A DNA stretch of 64,000 nucleotides from Solilutibacter pythonis (GCF_003697345.1 NZ_RFLY01000004.1:62001-126000); one strand, 5' to 3'; shown: positions 54,453 to 63,640, counted from the first letter of the stretch. A program made the numbers and translations. The notes: a model not told the origin generated them from the sequence alone.

Positions 54453-55270
54453 ATCATCCCCACACGACGCGCGCCCCGCGCCGACGCATGCATGGCCAGG
54501 CGTTGACCGAGATGGCCGTGGTATGCGCGGTGCTGGTGCCGCTCTTCCTATTGATCCCGATTCTGGGCAAGTACATCCACATGCGTCAGATGACGCAGCA
54601 GGCGGCGCGCAACGCGGCCTGGAACGCCATCGCGTTTCCCGAGTACGGGGTGAACGCTCAGCAGGCCGGTGTCGAACGCGCCATGCTCTCGCGCAGCTTC
54701 GCCAACGCCGATGCGCCGATCCGCAGCAACGAGAACCCGCCGGCGCGCGGCAGGTTCGATGATCCGTTACTCAATACGTTCTCCGGGCAGCCATTGCTCG
54801 AACGTGACGGCATGCGGGTTCGCAGCCTCACCGATGCGAAATCGCCGGGTTTTGCCTCCTCGACGGTGTCGTCGCTGCTGGGCGCGCTGCCCGGTGCGTT
54901 TCCACCCAACAAAGCCGGCTACGTCACCGCCGAAGTGCGTGTGAACGTGCGCGATTTGAAGACCCGTGACGGTGCAGCCGCGCGTTACCTGGCGCCGTTC
55001 GACCGGTTGGGCCTGACCATGAGCGCACGTCAGTCACTACTGGCCGATCCATGGAATGCGGGCGGCCCGACCCAGGGACGCCGCAGCGTTAAATCGCAAG
55101 TCGGAACCCTGGTACCTGTCTCCAAGCTGGCAGGAACACAGAAAGTACTTGACGTCATCGGCGCCTTGCCGCTACCCGCCGTCGGCCTGCTCGATGGTCT
55201 CGACATCGGCACCGTCGAGCCGGACATCGTCCCATACGACCGGTTACAGAGGTATCCAGTTCGTGAATGA
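54449..55270 (+). CDS. TadE-like pseudopilin
   Basis: 273 aa. After a basic leader (RAPRRRMHG), the prepilin-like site GQALTEMAVVCAVLVPLFLLIP places Glu at +5 after Gly, followed by a hydrophobic helix. The remaining 220 residues are periplasmic. This is the TadE/TadF pattern of minor pseudopilins. A GGAGG ribosome site precedes the ATG. Overlaps the next gene by 8 nt. Confidence 0.8.
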   Translation: MNHPHTTRAPRRRMHGQALTEMAVVCAVLVPLFLLIPILGKYIHMRQMTQQAARNAAWNAIAFPEYGVNAQQAGVERAMLSRSFANADAPIRSNENPPARGRFDDPLLNTFSGQPLLERDGMRVRSLTDAKSPGFASSTVSSLLGALPGAFPPNKAGYVTAEVRVNVRDLKTRDGAAARYLAPFDRLGLTMSARQSLLADPWNAGGPTQGRRSVKSQVGTLVPVSKLAGTQKVLDVIGALPLPAVGLLDGLDIGTVEPDIVPYDRLQRYPVRE

Positions 55271-55931
55271 ACGCACGCGCCTCGTGACCCTCTGTGCGTT
55301 GGCCGCATCCCTGTGGCAGGCGGCGGCAATGGCCAGGGGCTGGCCGGATGTGCCAATCCCGGACGGCGCACAGGGCGAATGGGTTTCCCGTCACATGGTC
55401 TACAACGGCTTGAACATGCGTGCCAGCCGTTTTGTTGTCGACGGCCGCGTGGAGGCAGTCGAAACCTTTTACCGCAAGATCTGGAACGGACGGGTCGTGC
55501 GCAACACGCTAGGCCACAAGACGATCCTCGGCCATGCCACACGCAACCACTTCATCACCATCGAACTCACCGGCAAGGGCGGCGCGACACAGGGACAGAT
55601 CGGCATCATGGAAATGGGTAAACCGGTTGGCACGCCGGGCAAGGACTTCGCCAAGCTTCCGGGTACACGCGTATTCGAGGACATCATCCACCTCGACACC
55701 CCACAGCGCAGCCGCTCGCTGCGCATGCATAACCGAAATTCACCGTATCAGAACGAACGCTTCTACACGCGCGAACTCACCGCGCGCGGCTATGCGCGTG
55801 AAGCCAATTCCATGACCTGCCAAGCGAACAGCACGATGTGCATTTCCTATTTCATCAAAGGTGACGGTCGCATCGTCGTCAACCTCAACAAGCAAAGCGA
55901 CGGCACCAGTATCGTCGCCCTCGACATGTGA
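55263..55931 (+). CDS. secreted hypothetical protein of the Tad locus
   Basis: 222 aa from GTG 55263. The start is preferred because NERTRLVTLCALAASLWQAA then forms a signal peptide. The mature domain (GEWVSRHMVYNGLNMRASRF, TIELTGKGGATQGQIGIM) is unrecognised. It has one Cys pair near the end (MTCQANSTMC). Overlaps its pseudopilin neighbour and the following pilin-like gene. Confidence 0.72.
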   Translation: MNERTRLVTLCALAASLWQAAAMARGWPDVPIPDGAQGEWVSRHMVYNGLNMRASRFVVDGRVEAVETFYRKIWNGRVVRNTLGHKTILGHATRNHFITIELTGKGGATQGQIGIMEMGKPVGTPGKDFAKLPGTRVFEDIIHLDTPQRSRSLRMHNRNSPYQNERFYTRELTARGYAREANSMTCQANSTMCISYFIKGDGRIVVNLNKQSDGTSIVALDM

Positions 55932-56125
55932 CGGCATACGGCATGCGCTCCCCCACTCAGCAAACAGGGTACGTCACCATCGAGTACGTCATCGTCCTCA
56001 TATGCGCCGTCGTGGTGCTGCTCGCCAAGCCCGATGTCATCACCCAGATCGTCGATGCAATCAAGCAAATCTACTCGGCCTTCGTCTACGCCATTTCCTT
56101 CTCTTCCATCCCCAGCCCGGTGTAA
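55928..56125 (+). CDS. second Flp-like pilin or pseudopilin
   Basis: 65 aa from GTG 55928, or 60 from ATG 55943. TGYVTIEYVIVLICAVVVLLA has the prepilin pattern: Gly, then Glu at +5 with Tyr at +6, then a hydrophobic helix. The leader MRSPTQQTG is short, as in Flp pilins. It precedes cpaB, where flp genes often lie. Confidence 0.75.
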   Translation: MTAYGMRSPTQQTGYVTIEYVIVLICAVVVLLAKPDVITQIVDAIKQIYSAFVYAISFSSIPSPV

Positions 56126-56133
56126 TCCGCTCC

Positions 56134-56940
56134 ATGCAGAAGCCCAAGCTCAACAAGAACTTCATGTACATAGGCGCCGCCGGGCTACTGGCTTTGATGG
56201 CATCTGGCATTGCCGTCAAATACGTGCAGACCACAGTTGCCGAGAAAACCCGCGACGACCGCGAAATGGTGGAAGTGGCGGTAGCCAACAACGACTTGAC
56301 GCAAGGCGCGATTCTTTCCCCCGAGGATTTGTCCAGCCGCAGCGTGCCGGCCGATTTCGTGCCGGCCGACGCGGTCACGCCCGAAAACTACGAGGAATAC
56401 ACCGGTCGCATGTTGCGTTCGCCAGTCAGAGGCGGCGCACCCTTGAGCGCCTCGGCACTGGTGCCGCTGTATGACCAGTTTTCCCGGATCATCCCCAAAG
56501 GCAAGGTGGCCTACAACCTGAGCGTGGACGAGAACAACTCGATATCGGGCATGATCTCACCTGGCGACATGATCGACATCTTCTTCCTGAAGGACATGGA
56601 TGAAGCCAAAGGCGGGCCCCGCCTCTTCCCTCTTCTGCAACAGATCAAGGTGTTGGCAACCGGCACCCAGGTCGGCGAGAAAATTCATCCACCCGGCGAG
56701 GAAAATGAGGCCAACGACGCCTACTCAAGCCTCACCCTGGAGCTTGACCAGCACCAGGCGAAACAACTTGCGGTCGCCAACCGATCCGGCAACTTGCGTG
56801 TGCTGTTACGGGAAATCACCGACACCTCGCCCGGAACGGCCAACGGCCTTTCCGAACGCGAGCTGTTGCACTCGCTCAGCGGGATGCAATCCACCCGGCG
56901 CAACCAGGGTATCGAATTCATCATCGGCGGTCGGAGCTGA
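56134..56940 (+). CDS. cpaB: Flp pilus assembly protein CpaB/RcpC
   Basis: 268 aa. One N-terminal transmembrane helix (FMYIGAAGLLALMASGIAV). SAF-like domain: VEVAVANNDLTQGAILSPEDL and VPADFVPADAV. The RcpC/CpaB region follows (AYNLSVDENNSISGMISPGDMIDIFF). It bridges the inner membrane to the secretin. First of the core assembly genes, 5 nt from cpaC. Confidence 0.92.
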   Translation: MQKPKLNKNFMYIGAAGLLALMASGIAVKYVQTTVAEKTRDDREMVEVAVANNDLTQGAILSPEDLSSRSVPADFVPADAVTPENYEEYTGRMLRSPVRGGAPLSASALVPLYDQFSRIIPKGKVAYNLSVDENNSISGMISPGDMIDIFFLKDMDEAKGGPRLFPLLQQIKVLATGTQVGEKIHPPGEENEANDAYSSLTLELDQHQAKQLAVANRSGNLRVLLREITDTSPGTANGLSERELLHSLSGMQSTRRNQGIEFIIGGRS

Positions 56941-56945
56941 GCCAC

Positions 56946-58502
56946 ATGCAAAACAATTCAGGAAGGGGGCCCAACCGGCGCCGCCCGTTCACCAGCCTTG
57001 CGCTTGGAATGACCTTGACGTTCGTCCCGGGTAGCCTGCTGTCGCAGCAAATCCCGGCCACGGACATCGGGCAGGCCGCGGGCACGGTAACCGGATACGC
57101 GTCGCAACCCGCCTCCGCGCAGCCACCGGCAAACACACCGCAAACCGCACCGCGTCGCGCTCAGCCTTTTCAGATGCTAGATGAACCGGCGCGCGGCACG
57201 CGCTCCGGCGCATTGGCCGGCGACGGTCGGCCATCCACCGCATCGCCCCTGCCCGACCGGCTCTCCCTGTTCGCCGGGCAAGCGGTCGTCCATCGTGTCC
57301 CCGGCAGCATCCGCCGCGTGGCGGTGGGCAATGGAGACCTGCTCAGCGTGCACACGGTCGGCAAGAGGGAGTTGGTGCTGATCGGCACCCAAACCGGCAC
57401 GACCAATGTCCATCTCTGGCTTGCCGACGGTACCCAGCGCGACATCAAGGTCGACGTTTCTGCCGACAGCGGTGATTCCGTGGCCGATACCGTGCGCCTG
57501 CTGCTGGGCAACGTGGCCGGACTCACGGTGACGCCGGTGGGCGGCAATGTGGTGATCGCCGGCAGTGATCTTGACGAGGCCGCCAGCTCGCGCATCGCCG
57601 CGATCCAGAAGCTGTATCCGCAAGTGCTGAATTTCGCCAGCACCGATCCCGTCGGGATGCGCCCGATGGTACTGATGGACGTGCAGATCATGGAATTCAA
57701 TCGCAATGCGCTGGAGCAACTCGGCATCCGCTGGGACAGCGCGATCAAGGGTCCGCTTGGCGGCGTAATTAAAGACTTCACCACCAATCCGTATTTCCGC
57801 GTACTGCCGAAGGACGACCAGACTTTCCAGAACATCAGGGACCGCCTGCCAACGAGACTGCCCGGAACCCAGGCTTATTTCGGTATTGCCACATCCATCG
57901 CCTCGAGCATCAACCTGCTCATGAGCCAGGGCAAGGCGTGGATCCTGGCTTCGCCACAGCTAAGCGTCAGAAGCGGCGGCGAAGCCACCTTTCTGGCCGG
58001 CGGTGAAGTGCCGATCGTGATCCCCAGCGTCCTCGGCGCAAACCAGGTGGAATTCAAGGAATATGGCGTCCGCCTCAACATCAGCCCCTCGGTCAACAGC
58101 CAAAACCAGATATCGACCAACGTGATGGCGGAAGTCAGCCGCATCGACCCCTCGGTATCGGTGCAGGGGGTGCCGGGCTTTCTCACTCGCCGCACGGAAT
58201 CGGAAATCAATCTACGCACCGGGGAAACGATGGTGATTTCCGGGCTCATCGACAGTTCTGCGTCCAAGAGTGCGGACAAGTTCCCGATCCTCGGCGACAT
58301 ACCGATCATCGGCAAGTTGTTCCGCTCCGATGGATTCCGCGGCCAACGAACCGAACTGGTGGTGTTCGTGACACCACGCATCGTCTCGCCCGATTCACCC
58401 GAGAACCGGGAAGGCCTGCGACGCGGCGAGGATATCCGCAACTCGCTGGACACGGAAATCAGCAAGCGCCAGCAAAAGTTGATCAGGCCGGCCCAAAAAT
58501 GA
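56946..58502 (+). CDS. cpaC: Tad secretin CpaC/RcpA
   Basis: 518-aa outer-membrane secretin channel for the pilus. A signal-like N-terminus is followed by a proline-rich segment. BON-like domain (VVHRVPGSIRRVAVGNGDLLSV). The secretin core has PMVLMDVQIMEFNRNALEQLG, LASPQLSVRSGGEATFLAGGEVP and the C-terminal VVFVTPRIV. Overlaps cpaF by ATGA. Confidence 0.93.
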   Translation: MQNNSGRGPNRRRPFTSLALGMTLTFVPGSLLSQQIPATDIGQAAGTVTGYASQPASAQPPANTPQTAPRRAQPFQMLDEPARGTRSGALAGDGRPSTASPLPDRLSLFAGQAVVHRVPGSIRRVAVGNGDLLSVHTVGKRELVLIGTQTGTTNVHLWLADGTQRDIKVDVSADSGDSVADTVRLLLGNVAGLTVTPVGGNVVIAGSDLDEAASSRIAAIQKLYPQVLNFASTDPVGMRPMVLMDVQIMEFNRNALEQLGIRWDSAIKGPLGGVIKDFTTNPYFRVLPKDDQTFQNIRDRLPTRLPGTQAYFGIATSIASSINLLMSQGKAWILASPQLSVRSGGEATFLAGGEVPIVIPSVLGANQVEFKEYGVRLNISPSVNSQNQISTNVMAEVSRIDPSVSVQGVPGFLTRRTESEINLRTGETMVISGLIDSSASKSADKFPILGDIPIIGKLFRSDGFRGQRTELVVFVTPRIVSPDSPENREGLRRGEDIRNSLDTEISKRQQKLIRPAQK

Positions 58503-60241
58503 TGTTCAACATCCAGATCGACGCGCCCGGCCGTGACCCCCGGCACGTGAAATGCATGCACCGGGAATGCGGCATCGGACGCGACGATGCCAATCTGGTA
58601 ATGCTGCAAGGCTGGACGATCGCCGGCAAGCACGCATCGCTGGTGCGCGAGGACGATGGCATCTACATCCTCTCGCTGGGTGGCAAGGCGCCGATCACCG
58701 TCAACGGTACGCGTGTGGTTTCCCGACACGGCCCGATCCGCGGCAGGGATCGGATCGTGATCGGCGACTACACCTTGCGAATCAATGATGACGAGCCGGA
58801 AGCGCGTACCCCGTCGCCCGCACCGGCGATGGATTTCAATAGTGGACACGTCACGGCCTCCACGCCTGGAGAGGGCGTCGTCGTCTCGGCGGACAACTCC
58901 GTGCCCACGCCTTCCGACACCTCCACCCAGATGCAACCCACGACTCCGGAGGTGGATGTCAATTACTGGCGTACCCGGGTGCATGCCACGCTGGTCAGAC
59001 AGATGGATCTGCGCCGGGTCGACGTACGCGGCATGAGCGACGAATCCCTGCGCAACACCACCATCAACCTGATCGAAGAAATCCTGAAGCGTGATTTCAA
59101 TGATTTGCCCAAGACCATCAACCCGCGCAAGCTGGCCAAGGAAGTGCTCGACGAAGCCATCGGGCTGGGGCCACTCGAGGATCTGATAGACGACCCCACC
59201 GTCACCGAAATCATGGTTAACGCGCACGATCAAATCTTCATCGAGCGCTCGGGCAGGATCGTTCGCTCGGACGTGACCTTCACTTCAGAGCGCGCCGCAC
59301 TCGCCGCCACCGAACGCATCGTCACCCCACTGGGCAGACGCATCGACGAAAGCTCGCCCCTGGTGGATGCCCGCCTCAAGGACGGCTCGCGCGTCAACGC
59401 GGTGATCCCGCCCGTGGCCTTGCGCGGCCCGAGCATCAGCATCCGCAAGTTCGCTTCGCGCAAGCTGCTGGGCGAGGACCTGTTGAAATTCGGCTCACTC
59501 AACCGCGAGATGCTCGAATTCCTCAAAATCGCCGTGCGCGAGCGCAGGAACATCGTCGTTTCCGGCGGTACCGGCTCGGGCAAGACCACGCTGCTCAACA
59601 TCCTCTCCAACTTCATTCCCGACAGCGACCGCGTAGTCACCATCGAGGACGCGGCCGAACTCAAACTGGTGCAGCCGAATCTGGTCGCGTTGGAGGCCCG
59701 TCCGGCGAACATGGAAGGCAAGGGACAGATCAGCATCCGCGACTTGGTCAAGAACGCGCTGCGCATGCGTCCCGACCGCATCGTGGTCGGCGAGTGCCGC
59801 GGCGGCGAAGCGCTGGACATGCTACAGGCGATGAACACCGGTCACGAAGGCTCGCTGACCACGGCCCATGCCAACAATCCACGCGAAACGCTCTCGCGCC
59901 TGGAGGTCATGGTGATGATGGCTGGAATGGAACTCCCGATGGTAGTGGTGCGCGAACAAATCGCTTCGGCGGTGGATCTGATCGTGCACCAGCGTCGCTA
60001 CCCCTGTGGCTCCCGGAAAGTAAGCCACATCACCGAAATTACCGGCGTGGAAAGCGGAACCATCCAGTTGCAGGACGTTTTCCTCTTCAAACCCACCACC
60101 TATCATGGCCCGGACGGCCGGGTCGCAGGCAACTTCATCGCCACCGGCGCCGTTCCCGAGTTCTACGAGGAACTGGCGCAGCGCGGGGTACAGGTCGATC
60201 TCAGCATCTTTCGCGGCGGCGCGGGGGAAAATCTGAGATGA
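58499..60241 (+). CDS. cpaF: FHA-fused Tad ATPase CpaF/TadA
   Basis: 580 aa. The first about 100 residues are a forkhead-associated domain: CGIGRDDANLVMLQG, IAGKHASLVRED and ITVNGTRV have the phosphothreonine-binding Arg, Ser and Asn pattern. A linker leads to the secretion ATPase with Walker A SGGTGSGKTT at about residue 357, the Asp box and Walker B RPDRIVVGECRGGEALDM, and TAHANNPRETLSRLE. It powers pilus assembly and is possibly controlled by phosphorylation through FHA. Overlaps tadB. Confidence 0.95.
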   Translation: MMFNIQIDAPGRDPRHVKCMHRECGIGRDDANLVMLQGWTIAGKHASLVREDDGIYILSLGGKAPITVNGTRVVSRHGPIRGRDRIVIGDYTLRINDDEPEARTPSPAPAMDFNSGHVTASTPGEGVVVSADNSVPTPSDTSTQMQPTTPEVDVNYWRTRVHATLVRQMDLRRVDVRGMSDESLRNTTINLIEEILKRDFNDLPKTINPRKLAKEVLDEAIGLGPLEDLIDDPTVTEIMVNAHDQIFIERSGRIVRSDVTFTSERAALAATERIVTPLGRRIDESSPLVDARLKDGSRVNAVIPPVALRGPSISIRKFASRKLLGEDLLKFGSLNREMLEFLKIAVRERRNIVVSGGTGSGKTTLLNILSNFIPDSDRVVTIEDAAELKLVQPNLVALEARPANMEGKGQISIRDLVKNALRMRPDRIVVGECRGGEALDMLQAMNTGHEGSLTTAHANNPRETLSRLEVMVMMAGMELPMVVVREQIASAVDLIVHQRRYPCGSRKVSHITEITGVESGTIQLQDVFLFKPTTYHGPDGRVAGNFIATGAVPEFYEELAQRGVQVDLSIFRGGAGENLR

Positions 60242-61086
60242 GCATCTGGGTCGTCGCCGTCGCCTCATTCGCTTGCTTCGCCATGCTGGCCTATGTGGCC
60301 GTGCGCGCCGGCGATCGCTTCATGAAGCGTTATCGCGAGAATTTCATGGAGCAGGCGAGATTGAACCTGGCCGACATGTTCATGTTCATGGACCCGACGC
60401 AGTTGTTCATATTCAACATCGTCGCCCTTGTCGTGGTCCCGCTGCTGCTGTGGCTCGTCACCGGCAACCCGCTGGTGGCCGCCGGCATCGCACTGGTGCT
60501 GGCCTTCATGCCGCGCAAGGTTTACGCATGGATGAAGCAGCGGCGGCTCAACCAGATCCAGGAACAGTTGCCCGACGCGCTGCAAATGCTCTCCGGCAGC
60601 CTGCGCGCCGGTGTCGGTTTCGCCCCGGCGCTTGAGGTCATGGTTCACGACGGACAACCGCCGCTGGCGCAGGAACTGGCCCTTGTCCTGCGTGAACAGC
60701 ACTTGGGCGTCCGCACCGAGCAAGCGCTTGAAAACTTCAGCGAGCGCGTGCCGATCATCGACGTCAAATTGTTCGTCTCGGCGGTGAACATCTCGCGCGA
60801 AGTCGGCGGCAACCTGGCCGAAACGCTGTCAACACTGGCCGAAACGCTGCGTCGTCGCCTGATCATGGAGAACAAGGTGAAGGCATTGACCGCCCAGGGA
60901 CGTTTACAGGGCATCGTGATGGCGTTGTTACCGGTATTCCTGATCGGCTATCTCACCCTGATGTACCGTGAAACGATGGAACCGATGTTCCATACTTGGC
61001 ACGGTTATCTGGTCATCGGCATCTGCATGGTGATGGAATACCTGGGCTACCGCATGTGCCGCAAGATCATGACGATCGACGTATGA
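60238..61086 (+). CDS. tadB: Tad inner-membrane platform protein TadB
   Basis: 282 aa. GspF/T2SS-F domain: EQLPDALQMLSGSLRAGVGF, FVSAVNISREVGGNLAETLS. Four transmembrane segments at the two ends. Forms with TadC the inner-membrane platform on which CpaF works. Overlaps tadC by ATGA. Confidence 0.93.
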   Translation: MSIWVVAVASFACFAMLAYVAVRAGDRFMKRYRENFMEQARLNLADMFMFMDPTQLFIFNIVALVVVPLLLWLVTGNPLVAAGIALVLAFMPRKVYAWMKQRRLNQIQEQLPDALQMLSGSLRAGVGFAPALEVMVHDGQPPLAQELALVLREQHLGVRTEQALENFSERVPIIDVKLFVSAVNISREVGGNLAETLSTLAETLRRRLIMENKVKALTAQGRLQGIVMALLPVFLIGYLTLMYRETMEPMFHTWHGYLVIGICMVMEYLGYRMCRKIMTIDV

Positions 61087-61973
61087 GCTGGATGCTGATC
61101 CTCGTTGCGTTGATGGCGGCATCGGCGGTGATGCTGGTGATGCTGGGTTCCCGCGGTGCGTTGCGTGAAGTCGAGATCGACGATCGCAGCTACCAGGACC
61201 CGTTGCCCGCCGCTTTGCGGATGATGTGGCCATTGGTCACGGTGGCCACTCGTTTCATCGCTCCACGGATGAAGACCATCCACTTCGAGCAAACCCACCG
61301 TCGCCTACAGGCCGCCGGACAGGACTATCTGCTGACTGCCGAAGAGTTCTACGGTCTCAAGGTGGTCGGGGCGTGCATCGCTTTCTTGTTTTTCTGCTCT
61401 TGTCTGCTGATGCTGGGCCAGCTATCTATCGCATCGGCTTTCATGGCCTTGCTGTTTGGCGGGCTGCTCGGTTGGATGTATCCCGATATCTGGCTCAACG
61501 ACCGCCGCAAGCTGCGTCAGCGCGCCGTAGTCCGCGATCTGCCGATCTTCCTCGACTTCATCACCATGGCCGTCGAGGCCGGCTTGAACATCACCGGCGC
61601 CATCGAGCAGGCCGTGGCTAAAGGACCGTCCGGGGCGCTGTCGCAGGAATTCTCGCGCATGCTGCGCGACCTGCGGGCCGGCTTGCCGCGTTCGGAGGCG
61701 TTGAAACGCATGTCCGAACGAATGGACATCCCACAGATCACCAACTTCACCAGTGCATTGATCCAGACCGACAAAGTGGGCGCGAACCTCAGCGAAACCC
61801 TGCGCGCCCAGGCGCATCAGCGCCGCGATGAACGCTTCCTGCGCGCCGAAAAGCTGGCACTGGAAGCCCCGGTCAAGATGATGTTCCCGCTGGTCGTATT
61901 CTTCTTCCCGCTGATCTTCCTGTTCATCGGCTACTTCATCTACTTGAAGATGCTGGAGGAAGGCATCCTATGA
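61083..61973 (+). CDS. tadC: Tad inner-membrane platform protein TadC
   Basis: 296 aa. GspF domain paralogous to TadB: DLPIFLDFITMAVEAGLNIT, LIQTDKVGANLSETLRAQAH, closing with FFFPLIFLFIGYFIYLKM. Overlaps the DUF192 gene by ATGA, so it belongs to one mRNA. Confidence 0.93.
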   Translation: MSWMLILVALMAASAVMLVMLGSRGALREVEIDDRSYQDPLPAALRMMWPLVTVATRFIAPRMKTIHFEQTHRRLQAAGQDYLLTAEEFYGLKVVGACIAFLFFCSCLLMLGQLSIASAFMALLFGGLLGWMYPDIWLNDRRKLRQRAVVRDLPIFLDFITMAVEAGLNITGAIEQAVAKGPSGALSQEFSRMLRDLRAGLPRSEALKRMSERMDIPQITNFTSALIQTDKVGANLSETLRAQAHQRRDERFLRAEKLALEAPVKMMFPLVVFFFPLIFLFIGYFIYLKMLEEGIL

Positions 61974-62320
61974 AACGGGGACTGATTCGACGCGACAGCG
62001 GCGGCATCGTGGTGGCTCGGGTCTGGCTCGCCAACCGCTGGTGGTCCCGCCTGCGCGGACTGCTACTGCGACCACACCAGGAAGCCTTGCTACTCACGCC
62101 TTGCGCCAGTGTCCACACCTTCGGCATGCATTATCCGCTCGATTTGGTCTTTCTCGACCGGCAGGGACGCGTCTGCGGCTGGCAGTCCAACCTGCGGCCC
62201 TGGCGCACGGCCACATGCCGTGGCGCCGCCGCCACCGTGGAGATGCATGCGGGGACACTGGGAACCCTGGCCCCGCGCATCGGCGAACACTGGGAGTGGC
62301 AAGCCACTCGTTCCCAATAA
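61970..62320 (+). CDS. DUF192 family protein
   Basis: 116 aa. RLRGLLLRPHQEALLLTPC, SVHTFGMHYPLDLVFLD and VEMHAGTL are the DUF192 hallmarks, a small beta domain of unknown function that is usually exported. No signal peptide is seen here. It lies between tadC and tadE with four-base and zero-base spacing, so it is translated with the pilus genes. Confidence 0.88.
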   Translation: MKRGLIRRDSGGIVVARVWLANRWWSRLRGLLLRPHQEALLLTPCASVHTFGMHYPLDLVFLDRQGRVCGWQSNLRPWRTATCRGAAATVEMHAGTLGTLAPRIGEHWEWQATRSQ

Positions 62321-63484
62321 ATGGAGAAGACGATCTTGCGCCCTCATCCCTCTGTTCGCGGCCGCCCGTCCGCCGCCCGCCGGAACATGGCGGGACAATC
62401 GATCGTCGAGTTCATCATCGCCGTTCCCGTCTTGCTTTTCCTGGTCCTGGCCACGGTGCAGTTCGTTCTGTTTTACCGGGCTAAATCGACCCTCGATTAC
62501 GCGGCATTGGAAGCCGCCCGCGCGGGAGCCGTCCATGGCGCGAAAATGTCCGAAATCAAGAAGGGCCTGGCTCAGGGATTGACACCGCTGTTCACCACCG
62601 AAAGCTCCCTGGCCGGGATCAGCAAGGCCCGGGCGAAGGCTGGCTACGAAGTCAACCATCCGCTCTACACCAAGGTCGAGATCATCAGCCCGACCCGCGC
62701 CATGTGGAACGAGCACAAGGAACGCCAATACAACGGCAGATACGCTCTGCCAAACGACAATCTGTCGTTTCGCGATGCCCGGGTCGGTCGCAGCGGCGTC
62801 AACGTCCAGGACGCCAACATCCTCAAGGTGAAAGTGACCTATCAATATCCGTTGGTCGTGCCGTTCGTGGGCTGGGTGCTCCAGGGAAAGTCGCTCTTCG
62901 TCAAATCGTCGAATGCGTTCGACAATGGCGGTCTCCATCGCCTCAGCGGGCGATTGCCGATCGAGAGCTACGCCATCGTTCGCATGCAATCGCCAATCTA
63001 CGATATCGATCGGCCTGTCCCTGCTGCTTTCGGGCGTCGGCGACGCCACCGCCGTGGAAGGAACGGCCGGCATCCTCACCAACGAGCTGGCCGGTTTCGC
63101 CGGTATCGCGCGGGACAAACTGATTCCGGCCGAATTACGCTTCAGTGGCGACCAATTGCGCATCGAGTTCACCGGCGAGGACGGGCGAGACTACACGTTG
63201 CTGCGAAACGCTCCGGCTCAGCCCATGCTGCTGCTGGATCGGGAGGCCGGCACCGGCTTGCCGGTGCCCGCAGGCCGGATCAACCTCTTCTACGACCCCG
63301 GCAACCCCTGCGCGGCCATGGGGATGATGAGCGATTGCCGGAAGCTGGCCTCGGGCATCCACAGCGGCAGGAATGCCGTGCACTGGAGATACCGTGGCAG
63401 CAACCGACGCGGACCGGGTGGCAGCAATGTCGGCGACATGTGGTTGGACCAGGCAACCGGTTTCGTGCTCGCGTACACCGGTGA
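62321..63484 (+). CDS. TadE pseudopilin with anomalous C-terminus
   Basis: 387 codons. Residues 24-50 have the TadE pattern AGQSIVEFIIAVPVLLFLVLATVQF. Normal TadE-like composition continues to about residue 230 (ESYAIVRMQSPIYDID). After that the frame becomes arginine- and histidine-rich with no domain, while another frame (next entry) looks coding. Either the stop has been lost through a frameshift near 63000-63030, or the tail is spurious. Confidence 0.7.
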   Translation: MEKTILRPHPSVRGRPSAARRNMAGQSIVEFIIAVPVLLFLVLATVQFVLFYRAKSTLDYAALEAARAGAVHGAKMSEIKKGLAQGLTPLFTTESSLAGISKARAKAGYEVNHPLYTKVEIISPTRAMWNEHKERQYNGRYALPNDNLSFRDARVGRSGVNVQDANILKVKVTYQYPLVVPFVGWVLQGKSLFVKSSNAFDNGGLHRLSGRLPIESYAIVRMQSPIYDIDRPVPAAFGRRRRHRRGRNGRHPHQRAGRFRRYRAGQTDSGRITLQWRPIAHRVHRRGRARLHVAAKRSGSAHAAAGSGGRHRLAGARRPDQPLLRPRQPLRGHGDDERLPEAGLGHPQRQECRALEIPWQQPTRTGWQQCRRHVVGPGNRFRARVHR

Positions 63485-63593
63485 AAGGAGCGGCTCTCGC
63501 CAAAAGCAGCTGTGGATCGTCATGCAGGTGCGCTATGCACCACAGGAAGAAGAGGCATTTCTACCCCCCAGGCAATCCTCCCGGCGGGACTGA
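62913..63593 (+). CDS. secreted protein overlapping tadE
   Basis: 226 aa from ATG 62913 (alternatively 62925). From about residue 30 it reads ISIGLSLLLSGVGDATAVEG, a signal-peptide-like segment, then a balanced domain (RDKLIPAELRFSGDQLRIEF, SGRNAVHWRYRGSNRRGPGG, KQLWIVMQVRYAP). The overlap with tadE is nearly 570 nt, unlike the 1-8 nt overlaps elsewhere in the operon. The true start may be closer to 63000, or a frameshift joins it to tadE. Family unknown. Confidence 0.6.
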   Translation: MRSTMAVSIASAGDCRSRATPSFACNRQSTISIGLSLLLSGVGDATAVEGTAGILTNELAGFAGIARDKLIPAELRFSGDQLRIEFTGEDGRDYTLLRNAPAQPMLLLDREAGTGLPVPAGRINLFYDPGNPCAAMGMMSDCRKLASGIHSGRNAVHWRYRGSNRRGPGGSNVGDMWLDQATGFVLAYTGERSGSRQKQLWIVMQVRYAPQEEEAFLPPRQSSRRD

Positions 63594-63640
63594 AGCTCCC
63601 TTTCCCGATGCCTGGCCGATGCGAGCACCGTCCCCTTGCA

